A stretch of 64,000 nt of DNA from Shinella fusca (GTDB taxonomy: Bacteria; Pseudomonadota; Alphaproteobacteria; Rhizobiales; Rhizobiaceae): the NCBI RefSeq assembly GCF_014203155.1, contig NZ_JACHIK010000011.1, positions 1 through 64,000 of the forward strand, given 5' to 3'. Both the position numbers and the translations under genes were made by a program. Below, in pieces: positions 6,797 through 15,167 of the stretch. Below the pieces are notes generated by a model. The model worked only from the letters and a program-made list of their open reading frames with translations, ran no database searches and was not told the origin of the DNA. Numbering within the stretch: position 1 is the stretch's first letter; every line of letters begins with the position of its first letter.

Positions 6797-8392
6797 TTAC
6801 TCGGCGATGTCTACACCGTCAAAGCGGTGAATGCCCAGCGGGTCCATCTTGAAGCCCGAGACCTTCTTGCTCATCGGCACGACGACCAGCGAATGGTCGA
6901 GGGTGTTCCAGGGCGCTTCGCGCTTGAAGATGACCTGGGCTTCCTCGTAGAGCTTCGTGCGCTCTGCAACGTCGGCGGTTTCCTTCGCCTTCGTCATCAG
7001 GTCGTCGAACTCCTTGTTGCACCACTGGGCGCGGTTGTTGCCGCCGACGGCATCGCAGCCGAGCAGCGTGTCGAGGAAGTTGTCCGGGTCGCCGTTGTCG
7101 CCCGTCCAGCCGAGGATGGCCGCGCCGTCACGGTCCTTGGCGGAGGAGAGCTTCAGGTACTCGGCCCATTCGTAGGAGACGATCTCGGCGGTGACGCCGA
7201 TCTTGGCAAGGTCCGCCTGCATCAGTTCCGCCGCGCGGCGGGCGTTCAGCATGTACGGACGGGCGACGGGCATCGCCCAGATCTTCATCTTGAGATCCTT
7301 GACGCCAGCCTCTTCGAGCATCTTCTTGGCCGCTTCCGGATCGTACTTGTCGTCTTCGACGGCGTTGTTGTACGACCACATGGTCGGCGGGATCGGGTTC
7401 TTGGCGACGGTCGCCGCACCCTGGAAGACCGCATCGACGATGGCCTGCTTGTTGACGGCCATGTTGAGGGCCTTGCGGACCTCGACCTTGTCGAACGGCG
7501 GAACCAGCGTGTTGTAGGCGAGGTAGGCGACGTTCAGGCCTTCCTGCTCGAGAACCTGCAGGTTCGGGTCGGTCTTGAGCTCGGCGACGTCGGCGGCGTT
7601 CGGATAGGCCATGATGTGGCACTCGCCGGCCTTCAGCTTCTGCGCGCGCACGGCGGCATCCGTCGTGATGGCGAAGACGAGGTCGTCGATCGGCTGCTTG
7701 CCGTTCCAGTAGTCGGGGTTGGCCTTGTAGCGGATTGCCGCATCCGTCTGGTAGGCGACGAAGGTGAAGGGACCCGTGCCGAGCGGCTGCTGGTTCAGCA
7801 GTTCCATCTTGCCGTCAGCCTGCAGCTTGTCGGCATATTCCTTGGACATGATGGAGGCGAAGTCCATGCCGAGGTTGGCGAGGAACGGTGCTTCCGGGCG
7901 CTTCAGCACGAACTTGACCGTCAGGTCGTCGACCTTCTCGATATGGTCGATCAGGTCGGGGAAGCCCATGCCGGCAAAATATTCCCAGGAGGCGCCGGCC
8001 ACGTACTTGTTCCACGGATTGTCCGTCTTGTACTGGCGCTCGAAGGAGAAGATGACGTCGTCGGCGTTCAGCTCGCGGGTCGGGGTGAAGTAGTCCGTCG
8101 TCTGGAACTTTACGCCCTTGCGCAGCTTGAAGGTGTATTCCTTGCCGTCAGCCGATACTTCCCAGCTCTCGGCCAGGCCCGGTTCCAGTTCCGTGCTGCC
8201 GTGCTTGAACTCGACGAGGCGGTTGTAGGCGGTGCGCGAGGTGGCGTCGAAGGTCTGGCCGCCCGTGTAGAGGCCGGGGTCGAAGCCTTCCGGCGAGGCT
8301 TCCGAGCAATAGACCAGCGTCTTCGACCAGGCAGCAGTCGCCATCAGCGAGGCAAGCGCCGTCGCTGCGAGGAGAGTAGTCAGCTTTTTCAT
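6797..8392 (-). CDS. dppA: Dipeptide-binding periplasmic protein DppA
   Basis: A 531-residue solute-binding protein of family 5 (E. coli DppA is of very similar length). An N-terminal signal peptide (about residues 1-22, ending ATAAWS) is followed by the mature start KTLVYCSEASPEGFDP, and the family-5 motif LAESWEVSADGKEYTFKLRKG is present. It captures dipeptides in the periplasm and delivers them to DppBCDF; family members also bind haem or aminolevulinate, which cannot be excluded here. First gene of the operon, with a 476-base upstream region holding a perfect palindrome. Confidence 0.95.
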   Translation of the reverse strand: MKKLTTLLAATALASLMATAAWSKTLVYCSEASPEGFDPGLYTGGQTFDATSRTAYNRLVEFKHGSTELEPGLAESWEVSADGKEYTFKLRKGVKFQTTDYFTPTRELNADDVIFSFERQYKTDNPWNKYVAGASWEYFAGMGFPDLIDHIEKVDDLTVKFVLKRPEAPFLANLGMDFASIMSKEYADKLQADGKMELLNQQPLGTGPFTFVAYQTDAAIRYKANPDYWNGKQPIDDLVFAITTDAAVRAQKLKAGECHIMAYPNAADVAELKTDPNLQVLEQEGLNVAYLAYNTLVPPFDKVEVRKALNMAVNKQAIVDAVFQGAATVAKNPIPPTMWSYNNAVEDDKYDPEAAKKMLEEAGVKDLKMKIWAMPVARPYMLNARRAAELMQADLAKIGVTAEIVSYEWAEYLKLSSAKDRDGAAILGWTGDNGDPDNFLDTLLGCDAVGGNNRAQWCNKEFDDLMTKAKETADVAERTKLYEEAQVIFKREAPWNTLDHSLVVVPMSKKVSGFKMDPLGIHRFDGVDIAE

Positions 8393-8868
8393 ATTGAGCT
8401 TCCCAGGTTTGCTTTTTTGTTCTCTTGTGCGGGCTCGGGTGCGTTTCCAGCCCCGACCGTGCGCGGATGGAACGACATTTGCCGCAGGATTGCAATAAGT
8501 CCGCGGACAAATTTGTCCAAATGGAAAACCTCGCAGAATATTCTTCTCCACAGCATTGGAAGACGGCCGCGAATCAGGCCCGCCGCCCCCGTCAATCCCC
8601 ACCAGGACGGATGGCGGGGGCGCCGCAGCCGTGCCATATGGGCACAACGAGGCGAAAGGGGCTGCCCTTTGCCGTTTCATTCCGTGGCGGCGGAGCGAGA
8701 CGACAAGGCGAAGGGCGCCCCGGCTTCGTTTTTCCCCTTTCTTATCAGATAGTTGAATAGCGGACGGCAAGAAAATGCCGTGCGTGTGCGAAATTGTCCG
8801 GTAAAACCCTTTGCTGCCGGAGATTGCGGCGCTAGATTGATCGCGTGGAACCCGGGGGTGGAGGCCAC
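8393..8868. other. Intergenic region between dppA and the LuxR-type gene
   Basis: A 476-base gap between divergent genes with no convincing coding frame. It must hold the dpp promoter and that of the LuxR-type gene. Visible signals are the perfect 14-base palindrome at 8505-8518, a perfect 10-base palindrome AGAATATTCT at 8535-8544, and GTGCC/GGCAC arms around 8629-8645. Confidence 0.5.
8505..8518. promoter_or_regulatory. Perfect palindrome upstream of dppA
   Basis: GGACAAATTTGTCC reads identically on both strands and lies about 113 bases upstream of the dppA start codon. A dimeric regulator of the dpp operon is the natural reader, but I cannot name it. Confidence 0.5.
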
Positions 8869-9588
8869 GTGCCCGTACTGGACAGACACTTCAGGCGATA
8901 CGATTTCGAAGGCGATCTGGAGAAAGCTCTCAATCGCGTCGATTTCTTTCGCATCTTTCATACGATGGCCCTGCGCTACGGCTTCGAGCATTTCGGCGTG
9001 CTCCAGCTCGCCAACGAGCACGAGACCAGCCTTCTCGCCAGCCGCCTGCTGCTGCACGACCTGCCCGCGGGGCTGGCCGAGACCTACGACAAGCGCTACC
9101 GCTTCAACGATTCCGCCTTCTTCAAGAGCTTCTACAAATCGACGATCCCGACCGTCTGGCGCGCCTCGGACCGCCCGGAAAACGGGCTGCGCGAGGGTTC
9201 GGACTTCCTCGACCAGATCGGCTTCGACATGGCGCTGTCCATTCCGGTGCATTCGGTCGCCGGCACGCGCTATGTCGTGCTCTTCCTCGGCGATGGCGAG
9301 GATATCGAGCGCGACGCGCATTTCGAGATCTGCTACGAGGCCAATTGCGCCTTCGACTACTATTACCGCCAGGTGCTCGCCAACAAGGCCGGCATGGGCC
9401 TCACCCCGCGCGAGACGGAGATCCTGCGCTGGATCTCCTACGGCAAGACGGCGAGCGAGATCGCGCTGATCGTCTCGGTTTCCGAGCATACGGTGAACTC
9501 GCACACCGCGACGATCCTGAAGAAGCTCGACGTCGTGAACCGCACGCAGATGGTCGCCAAGGCGATCCGCGAGCAGATCATCCAGTAG
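8869..9588 (+). CDS. LuxR family transcriptional regulator
   Basis: A 239-residue regulator with an N-terminal ligand-binding-like domain (about residues 15-165) and a C-terminal LuxR/GerE helix-turn-helix. The helix-turn-helix is clear: LTPRETEILRWISYGKTASE, then SEHTVNSHTATILKKLDVVNR. The N-terminal part resembles autoinducer-binding domains of rhizobial orphan LuxR proteins, but no luxI-type synthase is in the window and the ligand is unknown. The GTG at 8869 is preceded by GGTGGAGG; an in-frame GTG at 8845 is an alternative start without such a site. It is divergent from dppA. Confidence 0.85.
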   Translation: MPVLDRHFRRYDFEGDLEKALNRVDFFRIFHTMALRYGFEHFGVLQLANEHETSLLASRLLLHDLPAGLAETYDKRYRFNDSAFFKSFYKSTIPTVWRASDRPENGLREGSDFLDQIGFDMALSIPVHSVAGTRYVVLFLGDGEDIERDAHFEICYEANCAFDYYYRQVLANKAGMGLTPRETEILRWISYGKTASEIALIVSVSEHTVNSHTATILKKLDVVNRTQMVAKAIREQIIQ

Positions 9589-9721
9589 CGTCCCGAAACA
9601 GGTCAGCAATGTTACGGATAACAGGAGTGAGGGACTTGTTAATATTCGCCGCCTGAACGACAGTAGCCGCGGTTTTCCGGGGCCTGCCGCCCTTTTGACG
9701 CAACCAGGTTCATCTACCGCC

Positions 9722-10129
9722 ATGACTGCACAAGTGCATATCCTGCTCGTCGACGACGACCCTGCGGAAAACGTCATCCTCAGCGCGCTGATGCGCAAGG
9801 TGGCGAGCTACGCGATCAGCCTGCACTATGTCGAGACGGTGGATGGCGCGCTCGACTTCATCCGCGCGGCGGGCGTTCCCCTCGACATGATCCTGATGGA
9901 CAACCGGCTCCAGCCGCAGGCGGATTTCCGCGAGACCGTGCCGGAGCTGCGCCGGGCCGGCTATATCGGCCCGGTCGGCGTCATCTCGTCGTCGATCAGC
10001 GATGCCTATTTCCAGAAGATCGACGACTACGGCGTCGACTTCCGCATCGACAAGGCCGAGCTGGACCCGACGGCCATCGAATTCATCCTGCAGGAATATG
10101 TGAAGCGCGACGCCGGCGCCGGGATCTGA
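9722..10129 (+). CDS. Single-domain response regulator
   Basis: A 135-residue stand-alone receiver domain: acidic cluster DDD at residues 11-13, phospho-acceptor Asp60 in MILMDNRLQ, a Ser-rich VISSS motif in place of the usual Thr/Ser, and Lys111. With no output domain it must act by protein contact, as in phosphorelays or chemotaxis. No kinase is adjacent. The ATG at 9722 is used; an in-frame TTG at 9695 is a weaker alternative. Confidence 0.85.
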   Translation: MTAQVHILLVDDDPAENVILSALMRKVASYAISLHYVETVDGALDFIRAAGVPLDMILMDNRLQPQADFRETVPELRRAGYIGPVGVISSSISDAYFQKIDDYGVDFRIDKAELDPTAIEFILQEYVKRDAGAGI

Positions 10130-10159
10130 TCGCCCGTCGTCCGCGATCGCCGGGCGGCG

Positions 10160-10624
10160 TCAGGCCGCCGGCTGGCGGGCGGCCTGCGCGTGGTCGAGGC
10201 CGAGCAGCATGCCGATCTGCGGGCGCGCCTTGACGAGGTCGTCGATCGTGTACTGCTGGAGCACTTCGAAGAAGGCGTTCAGCGCCTTGCGCAGCGCGGC
10301 GTTGAGGCCGCAGCTATCGACGAGCGGGCATTCGATCTCGCCGGCCTCGAAGCATTCGGCCATGGCGAAGGAATCCTCCGTCACGCGCACCACGTCGAAC
10401 AGCGTGATCTCGGTGGCGGACCTGGGCAGGCGCACCCCGCCGTTGCGGCCGCGCACGGTCTCGATGATGCCCGCGCGCGTGAGCGGCTGGAGGATCTTGA
10501 ACAGGAACAGCTCGGAAACGCCGTAGGCACGTGCGATTTCGGGAATGCGGCTGAGCTTGTCGCCGTTCGCTGCGCAGTACATCAACATGCGCACGGCATA
10601 GTTCGTTTGCTTCGTCAGACGCAT
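10160..10624 (-). CDS. rirA: Iron-responsive Rrf2 regulator RirA
   Basis: A 154-residue Rrf2-family repressor: N-terminal winged helix (MRLTKQTNYAVRMLMYCA) and a C-terminal cluster Cys91, Cys99, Cys105 (CFEAGEIECPLVDSC) that in RirA holds the Fe-S cluster sensing iron. In rhizobia RirA represses iron-uptake genes when iron is sufficient. The next genes are not iron genes, as in S. meliloti where, from memory, rirA also lies near dpp and mmsA. An ICE-like palindrome that would bind Irr lies about 52 bases upstream of the start codon. Confidence 0.95.
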   Translation of the reverse strand: MRLTKQTNYAVRMLMYCAANGDKLSRIPEIARAYGVSELFLFKILQPLTRAGIIETVRGRNGGVRLPRSATEITLFDVVRVTEDSFAMAECFEAGEIECPLVDSCGLNAALRKALNAFFEVLQQYTIDDLVKARPQIGMLLGLDHAQAARQPAA

Positions 10625-10675
10625 GGGAAACTCCGAATCCGGCCTTTGATGCACCACATATAGGACAGAAGCACG

Positions 10676-10692
10676 TTTAGAACAATTCCAAA
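10676..10692 (-). promoter_or_regulatory. ICE-like Irr box upstream of rirA
   Basis: TTTAGAA-CAA-TTCCAAA matches the iron control element TTTAGAA-N3-TTCTAAA bound by the haem-responsive regulator Irr, with one mismatch in the second arm. It lies in the rirA promoter region, which suggests that Irr controls rirA. Confidence 0.65.
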
Positions 10693-10797
10693 AAGCGGAA
10701 AAACACATTCATGTTTATATGGGCGCATCATTGCCCGCCTGAGCCCGGTTTGCCGGCGTCGTTCCGGCGATGGGGGATGCCCCAAATCCCGCAATGC

Positions 10798-10824
10798 AAA
10801 AGGGCTCCCGGTGGGGAGCCCTTT
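10798..10824 (-). terminator. Intrinsic terminator of mmsA
   Basis: An 11-base-pair stem (AAAGGGCTCCC / GGGAGCCCTTT) about 20 bases after the mmsA stop codon, ending in TTTT on the minus strand. Confidence 0.85.
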
Positions 10825-10844
10825 CGGCAGTCGGATCGCGATGA

Positions 10845-12341
10845 TCACTTCATCGTCGGCATGGAGAACTCGGCGCCGTCCTTGATGCCCGACGGCCAGC
10901 GGCTGGTGATCGTCTTGGTGTGGGTCCAGAACTTGATCGAGTCCGAGCCGTACTGGTTGAGGTCGCCGAAGGCGGAGGACTTCCAGCCGCCGAAGGAGTG
11001 GTAGGCGAGCGGAACCGGGATCGGAACGTTGACGCCGACCATGCCGATGTTGATGCGGCTGGCGAAGTCGCGGGCAGCATCCCCGTCGCGGGTGTAGATG
11101 GCGACGCCGTTGCCGTATTCGTGTTTCATCGGCAGGTCGAGGGCTTCCTCGTAGTTCTTGGCGCGCACGACCGACAGGACCGGGCCGAAGATCTCGGTCT
11201 TGTAGATTTCCATGTCCGGCGTGACGTTGTCGAACAGGCAGCCGCCGACGAAGTAGCCGTCCTCATAGCCCTGCAGCTTGAAGCCGCGGCCATCGACGAC
11301 GAGCTTGGCGCCTTCTTCCACGCCCTTGTCGATGAGGCCGAGGACGCGGGCCTTGGCTTCCTTGGTGACGAGCGGGCCCATGTCGGCCTTCTCGTCGGTA
11401 TAGGGGCCGATGCGCAGGCTCTCAATCATCGGCGTCAGCTTCTCGACGAGGCGGTTGGCGGTTTCCTCGCCGACCGGAACGGCAACCGAGATCGCCATGC
11501 AGCGCTCGCCGGCCGAGCCGTAGCCGGCGCCCATCAGGGCGTTCGCGGCCTGGTCGAGATCGGCATCGGGCATGATGACCATGTGGTTCTTCGCGCCGCC
11601 GAAGCACTGGGCACGCTTGCCGTTGGCAGCGGCCGCGCCATAGACGTAGCGGGCGATCGGCGTGGAGCCGACGAAGGAGACGGCGGCGATGTCCGGATGG
11701 GCGAGGATCGCATCGACCGCGCCCTTGTCGCCGTTGACGACATTGAGGATGCCGGCGGGCAGGCCCGCTTCCATCATCAGTTCGGCAAGGCGGATCGGCA
11801 GGGACGGATCGCGCTCGGAGGGCTTCAGGATGAAGGCGTTGCCGCAGGCGATGGCCGGGGCAAACATCCACATCGGGATCATGCCCGGGAAGTTGAACGG
11901 CGTGATACCGGCGCCGATGCCGAGCGGCTGGCGGATCGAATACATGTCGATGCCCGGGCCGGCGCCCTCGGTGAACTCGCCCTTGGAAAGGTGCGGGATG
12001 CCGATGACGAATTCGCACACTTCCAGGCCGCGGATGACGTCGCCCTTGGAATCTTCCACCGTCTTGCCGTGCTCGCGGGAGATCAGGACGGCCAGCTCTT
12101 CCATGTTCTGGTTGAGGAGCTCGACGAACTTCATGAAGACGCGGGCGCGGCGCTGCGGGTTGGTGGCGGCCCATTTCGGCTGCGCGGCCTTGGCGGCGTC
12201 GACGGCGGCCTGGAGCTCGGCGGGGCTCGCCAGCGCGACCTTCGCCTGAACCTCGCCCGTCGCGGGGTTGTAGACGTCCGCGGTGCGGCCGCTCGTGCCG
12301 GCAACCGGCTTGCCGTTGATGAAGTGTCCGATCTCACGCAT
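10845..12341 (-). CDS. mmsA: CoA-acylating methylmalonate-semialdehyde dehydrogenase
   Basis: A 498-residue aldehyde dehydrogenase. MmsA converts (methyl)malonate semialdehyde with NAD and CoA to propionyl- or acetyl-CoA, in valine, myo-inositol and beta-alanine breakdown. Visible features are ITPFNFPGMIPMWMFAPAI, the SFVGSTPIARYVY cofactor region and the catalytic cysteine at about position 281 in SAGERCMA. The start at 12341 has AGGAGG upstream. It is transcribed alone, divergent from a LysR-type regulator, with inverted repeats between them. The same enzyme is called IolA in inositol operons. Confidence 0.95.
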   Translation of the reverse strand: MREIGHFINGKPVAGTSGRTADVYNPATGEVQAKVALASPAELQAAVDAAKAAQPKWAATNPQRRARVFMKFVELLNQNMEELAVLISREHGKTVEDSKGDVIRGLEVCEFVIGIPHLSKGEFTEGAGPGIDMYSIRQPLGIGAGITPFNFPGMIPMWMFAPAIACGNAFILKPSERDPSLPIRLAELMMEAGLPAGILNVVNGDKGAVDAILAHPDIAAVSFVGSTPIARYVYGAAAANGKRAQCFGGAKNHMVIMPDADLDQAANALMGAGYGSAGERCMAISVAVPVGEETANRLVEKLTPMIESLRIGPYTDEKADMGPLVTKEAKARVLGLIDKGVEEGAKLVVDGRGFKLQGYEDGYFVGGCLFDNVTPDMEIYKTEIFGPVLSVVRAKNYEEALDLPMKHEYGNGVAIYTRDGDAARDFASRINIGMVGVNVPIPVPLAYHSFGGWKSSAFGDLNQYGSDSIKFWTHTKTITSRWPSGIKDGAEFSMPTMK

Positions 12342-12383
12342 GGGGAGTCCTCCTTTGTTGTGGGCGGATCATCGCACTACAAT

Positions 12384-12424
12384 TTGCACAACTCAATCGC
12401 CTCGTCTAAGGAACCGTTGTGCAG
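12384..12424. promoter_or_regulatory. Inverted repeat between mmsA and the LysR gene
   Basis: TTGCACAAC (12384-12392) and GTTGTGCAG (12416-12424) face each other across 23 bases, centres about three helical turns apart. Position and spacing fit a LysR-type recognition and activation site pair. Confidence 0.55.
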
Positions 12425-12445
12425 AAATTATAGCCGGAGGCGCCC

Positions 12446-13327
12446 ATGAACTGGGACGACGTGCGCATGTTCCTCGCCGTTGCCCGCACGGGGCAGCTGC
12501 TCGCCGCCTCCCGCCGGCTCGGCGTCAACCACGCGACCCTCAGCCGCCGCGTCAGCGCGCTGGAGGCGGCGCTGAAGACGCGCCTTCTCATCCGCCGCAC
12601 GAACGGCTGCGACCTCACCGCGGAAGGCGAGGCCTTCCTCGCCGCGGCCGAGCGCATGGAGACGGAGATGCTGGCGGCGCAGGCGCGCATCGGCCGCATC
12701 GACGCGGCGGTCGCCGGCACCGTGCGGGTCGGCGCGCCGGACGGTTTCGGCGTCTCCTTCCTCGCGCCCCGCCTCGGCCGGCTGACGGCGCGCCATCCCG
12801 AGCTGAAGATCCAGCTCGTGCCGGTGCCGCGTTCCTTCTCGCTGTCGCAGCGCGAGGCGGACATCGCCATCACGCTGGAGCGACCCGAGCAGGGCCGCCT
12901 CGTCTCCTCCAAGCTCACGGACTACACGCTCGGCCTCTATGCCTCGCGCGGCTACCTTGCGGAGAACGGCACGCCGGAGACCGTGGAGGACCTCAAGGCG
13001 CACCGGCGGATCGGCTATGTGGAGGACCTGATCTTCACCGCCTCGCTCAACTTCACCGGAGAGATCATGCGAAGCTGGGATGCCGGCTTCGAGATTTCCA
13101 GCGCGACGGGCCAGACGGAGGCCGTGCGCTCCGGCGCGGGCATCGGCATCCTGCACGACTATATCGCGCGGCAATATGGCGAGCTCGTCCGCCTGCTGCC
13201 GGCCACCTCCATCCGCCGCGCCTACTGGACGACCTGGCACGAGAGCGCGCGCGACCTCGTTCGCGTGCGCACCGTCGCCGAATTCGTGCAGGAACTCGTG
13301 CAGCAGGAGCACGGCATCTTTCTCTAG
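12446..13327 (+). CDS. LysR family transcriptional regulator, likely of mmsA
   Basis: A 293-residue LysR-type protein: N-terminal winged helix (MFLAVARTGQLLAASRRLGV, ATLSRRVSALEAAL) and a C-terminal effector-binding domain from about residue 90. The start follows GCCGGAGG. Being divergent from mmsA with a shared inverted repeat in the gap, it probably regulates that gene. Its stop codon overlaps that of the convergent EamA gene by three bases (CTAG shared between the two strands). Confidence 0.9.
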   Translation: MNWDDVRMFLAVARTGQLLAASRRLGVNHATLSRRVSALEAALKTRLLIRRTNGCDLTAEGEAFLAAAERMETEMLAAQARIGRIDAAVAGTVRVGAPDGFGVSFLAPRLGRLTARHPELKIQLVPVPRSFSLSQREADIAITLERPEQGRLVSSKLTDYTLGLYASRGYLAENGTPETVEDLKAHRRIGYVEDLIFTASLNFTGEIMRSWDAGFEISSATGQTEAVRSGAGIGILHDYIARQYGELVRLLPATSIRRAYWTTWHESARDLVRVRTVAEFVQELVQQEHGIFL

Positions 13328-14256
13328 GCGGCATGCACCGGCATGCGCGCCCTTGCCACGATGACGATGCCGGCAAGCGAGACGAGAAGGCCCGCCGCCA
13401 TCGCCCAGGACAGCGGCTCACCGAACATCAGCCAGGCCCAGATCATCGTCACCGGCGGGCTGAGATAAAGCACCGCCGTCACCCGCGCCGGCGAGGATTT
13501 GCGCAGCGCGAGGTAATAGAGGCTCCAGGCGCCGAAGGTAGCGACGAAGACCAGCCAGAGGATGCCGCCGGCAAAGCGCGCCTCCATGACCGGCAGCACG
13601 CCGCCCTCATGCCAGGCAAGGCCCGCGAAGATTGCGGACGCCGAAAGGCATTGGATGCAGAGGCTCTGGTAGACCGGCATGGCGTTCACGGCGCTGCGCT
13701 TCTGCAGGAGGGTCGCAAGCGCCAGCGAGAGCGTGCCGAGGACGGGAAGCCCGTAGGCCCAGAGCGGCACGTCCGCCACCTTCAGCGACCAGCCGGAGGC
13801 GATGAACACGCCGGCAAGCCCGATGAAGGAGCCGATCCACTGGCGCCCCGTCAGCGCCTGCCCGAGGATCGGCCAGGAAAGGAGCGCGACGGCGAGCGGC
13901 AGCATGTCGGTGATGAGCGCGGTAAGGCCGGTCGGCACGCCCATGCCGATGGCGAGCGCGAAGCCGGAAAGATAGCCGGCCATGGCAAGCGCCCCGAGCA
14001 GCATCTGGAAGGCGACGTCCACTATACGCAGGCGCGGCCCCATCGCCAGCGCGAAGGGCAGCAGGACGAGCCCCGAAACGAGGCTGCGCCAGAGAAGGAT
14101 CAGGAAGATCGGCGCATGGTCGCTGGCAAAGCGCACGCCGATGAAGCCGGCGCTCCAGCACACCACCAGCGCGGCCTCGACGAGGACGATAAGAACAAGG
14201 CCCCGCAAACGGCCGGATAGACGGGGCGGCGGCGAAGCAAGACCGGCGGCGCTCAC
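13324..14256 (-). CDS. EamA/DMT family transporter
   Basis: A 310-residue membrane protein with about ten hydrophobic helices in two similar halves, the layout of drug/metabolite transporters (EamA family). Substrate unknown. It starts with a GTG that overlaps the tetR stop by three bases within the shared run GTGA, so translation is coupled to the regulator gene upstream. The pair looks like a small self-regulated efflux unit. Confidence 0.88.
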   Translation of the reverse strand: MSAAGLASPPPRLSGRLRGLVLIVLVEAALVVCWSAGFIGVRFASDHAPIFLILLWRSLVSGLVLLPFALAMGPRLRIVDVAFQMLLGALAMAGYLSGFALAIGMGVPTGLTALITDMLPLAVALLSWPILGQALTGRQWIGSFIGLAGVFIASGWSLKVADVPLWAYGLPVLGTLSLALATLLQKRSAVNAMPVYQSLCIQCLSASAIFAGLAWHEGGVLPVMEARFAGGILWLVFVATFGAWSLYYLALRKSSPARVTAVLYLSPPVTMIWAWLMFGEPLSWAMAAGLLVSLAGIVIVARARMPVHAA

Positions 14257-14828
14257 AGGCTGTCCACGATGGAAGCGGCGATCCTGCGCGCCGCCTTCAG
14301 CCGCCCGTCGTGTCCGTCGAGGCCGGCCCGGGCCATCGCGCCTTCCAGCACGAAGGAAAGATGCTCGGCCGTCTCCTCGATCCTTGCTCCGGCCTCCGGC
14401 TTCATATCGCCCAGGTAGCCCCGGAAAAGCTCTTCCACCTCTTCCTTCTGGAAGGCCACGGTCGCCCTGCCGGCATCGCCGACGGGCAGTTCCGCCGCGG
14501 CATTGAGAAGGCCGCAGCCGCGAAAGCCCCAGCCGTAGGCGAGTTCCGCATGGTCGACATAGGAATCGAAGACGGCGAGCAGCTTGTCGCGCGGCGTTTC
14601 GGCCTTCGCCAGCCGCATCTCGAAAAGCCCGTGCCATTCCTCCAGCCGCGCATCGAGGTAGGCTTTCACGAGGTCCGCCTTGGAAGCGAAATTGTTGTAG
14701 AGGCTCATCTTGGCGACGCCCGCATGGGCGGTGATCGTATCGATCCCCGTCGCCCCCACCCCGTCACGGTAGAACAGCTCCGCCGCCGCCTTCAGCAGCC
14801 GCTCGCGCACCGGCACCCGCTCGCCCAT
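14253..14828 (-). CDS. TetR family transcriptional regulator
   Basis: A 191-residue regulator with a TetR helix-turn-helix (LFYRDGVGATGIDTITAHAG, then VAKMSLYNNFASKADLVKAYL) and a C-terminal ligand domain. It is in one operon with the EamA transporter, which it most likely represses. A GTAGA/TCTAC palindrome sits just upstream of its start and is probably its own operator. Confidence 0.9.
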   Translation of the reverse strand: MGERVPVRERLLKAAAELFYRDGVGATGIDTITAHAGVAKMSLYNNFASKADLVKAYLDARLEEWHGLFEMRLAKAETPRDKLLAVFDSYVDHAELAYGWGFRGCGLLNAAAELPVGDAGRATVAFQKEEVEELFRGYLGDMKPEAGARIEETAEHLSFVLEGAMARAGLDGHDGRLKAARRIAASIVDSL

Positions 14829-14847
14829 TCCGCCCTCCAGACATTAT

Positions 14848-14861
14848 GTAGACCGATCTAC
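14848..14861. promoter_or_regulatory. Likely TetR operator
   Basis: GTAGA-CCGA-TCTAC, perfect 5-base arms, 19 bases upstream of the tetR start codon where it would overlap the promoter. This fits autorepression of the tetR-EamA operon. Confidence 0.65.
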
Positions 14862-14946
14862 CTAATTTCCCGGTGCTGTCAAGGCGCACAGGCGCAACGG
14901 GTCCAGGCGCTGAATGGTATAGAGAGAATGGATGGGAGAAGAATGG

Positions 14947-15023
14947 TACGGTTGGTGGGAATCGAACCTACGACCTCAGGTGCCACAAACCTGCGCTCTA
15001 ACCAACTGAGCTACAACCGCACA
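14947..15023 (-). tRNA. tRNA-His (GTG)
   Basis: A full cloverleaf on the minus strand: acceptor arms GTGCGGTT and AACCGTAC with the extra 5' G typical of tRNA-His, D-stem GCTC/GAGC, anticodon stem CAGGT/ACCTG with loop TTGTGGC (anticodon GTG), and T-loop TTCGAAT. The T-stem has one A-C mismatch. The CCA end is not fully encoded. Confidence 0.93.
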
Positions 15024-15102
15024 AGGCGCGCATCCGGCGCGCTTGGTGCGTCACATACGGGCAGCCGCACCTTTTATCAAGCCTTTTTTGCGAGGCTCCA
15101 AA

Positions 15103-15133
15103 CGAAAATGGCCGGGCGATCGGCCCGGCCATT
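15103..15133 (-). terminator. Intrinsic terminator after the phasin gene
   Basis: An 11-base-pair stem (AATGGCCGGGC / GCCCGGCCATT, loop CGAT or GATC) followed on the minus strand by TTCGTTTGG. Confidence 0.8.
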
Positions 15134-15167
15134 GTCTCATGCGGCCCTTGCCGGCGCGATGCGCGGC

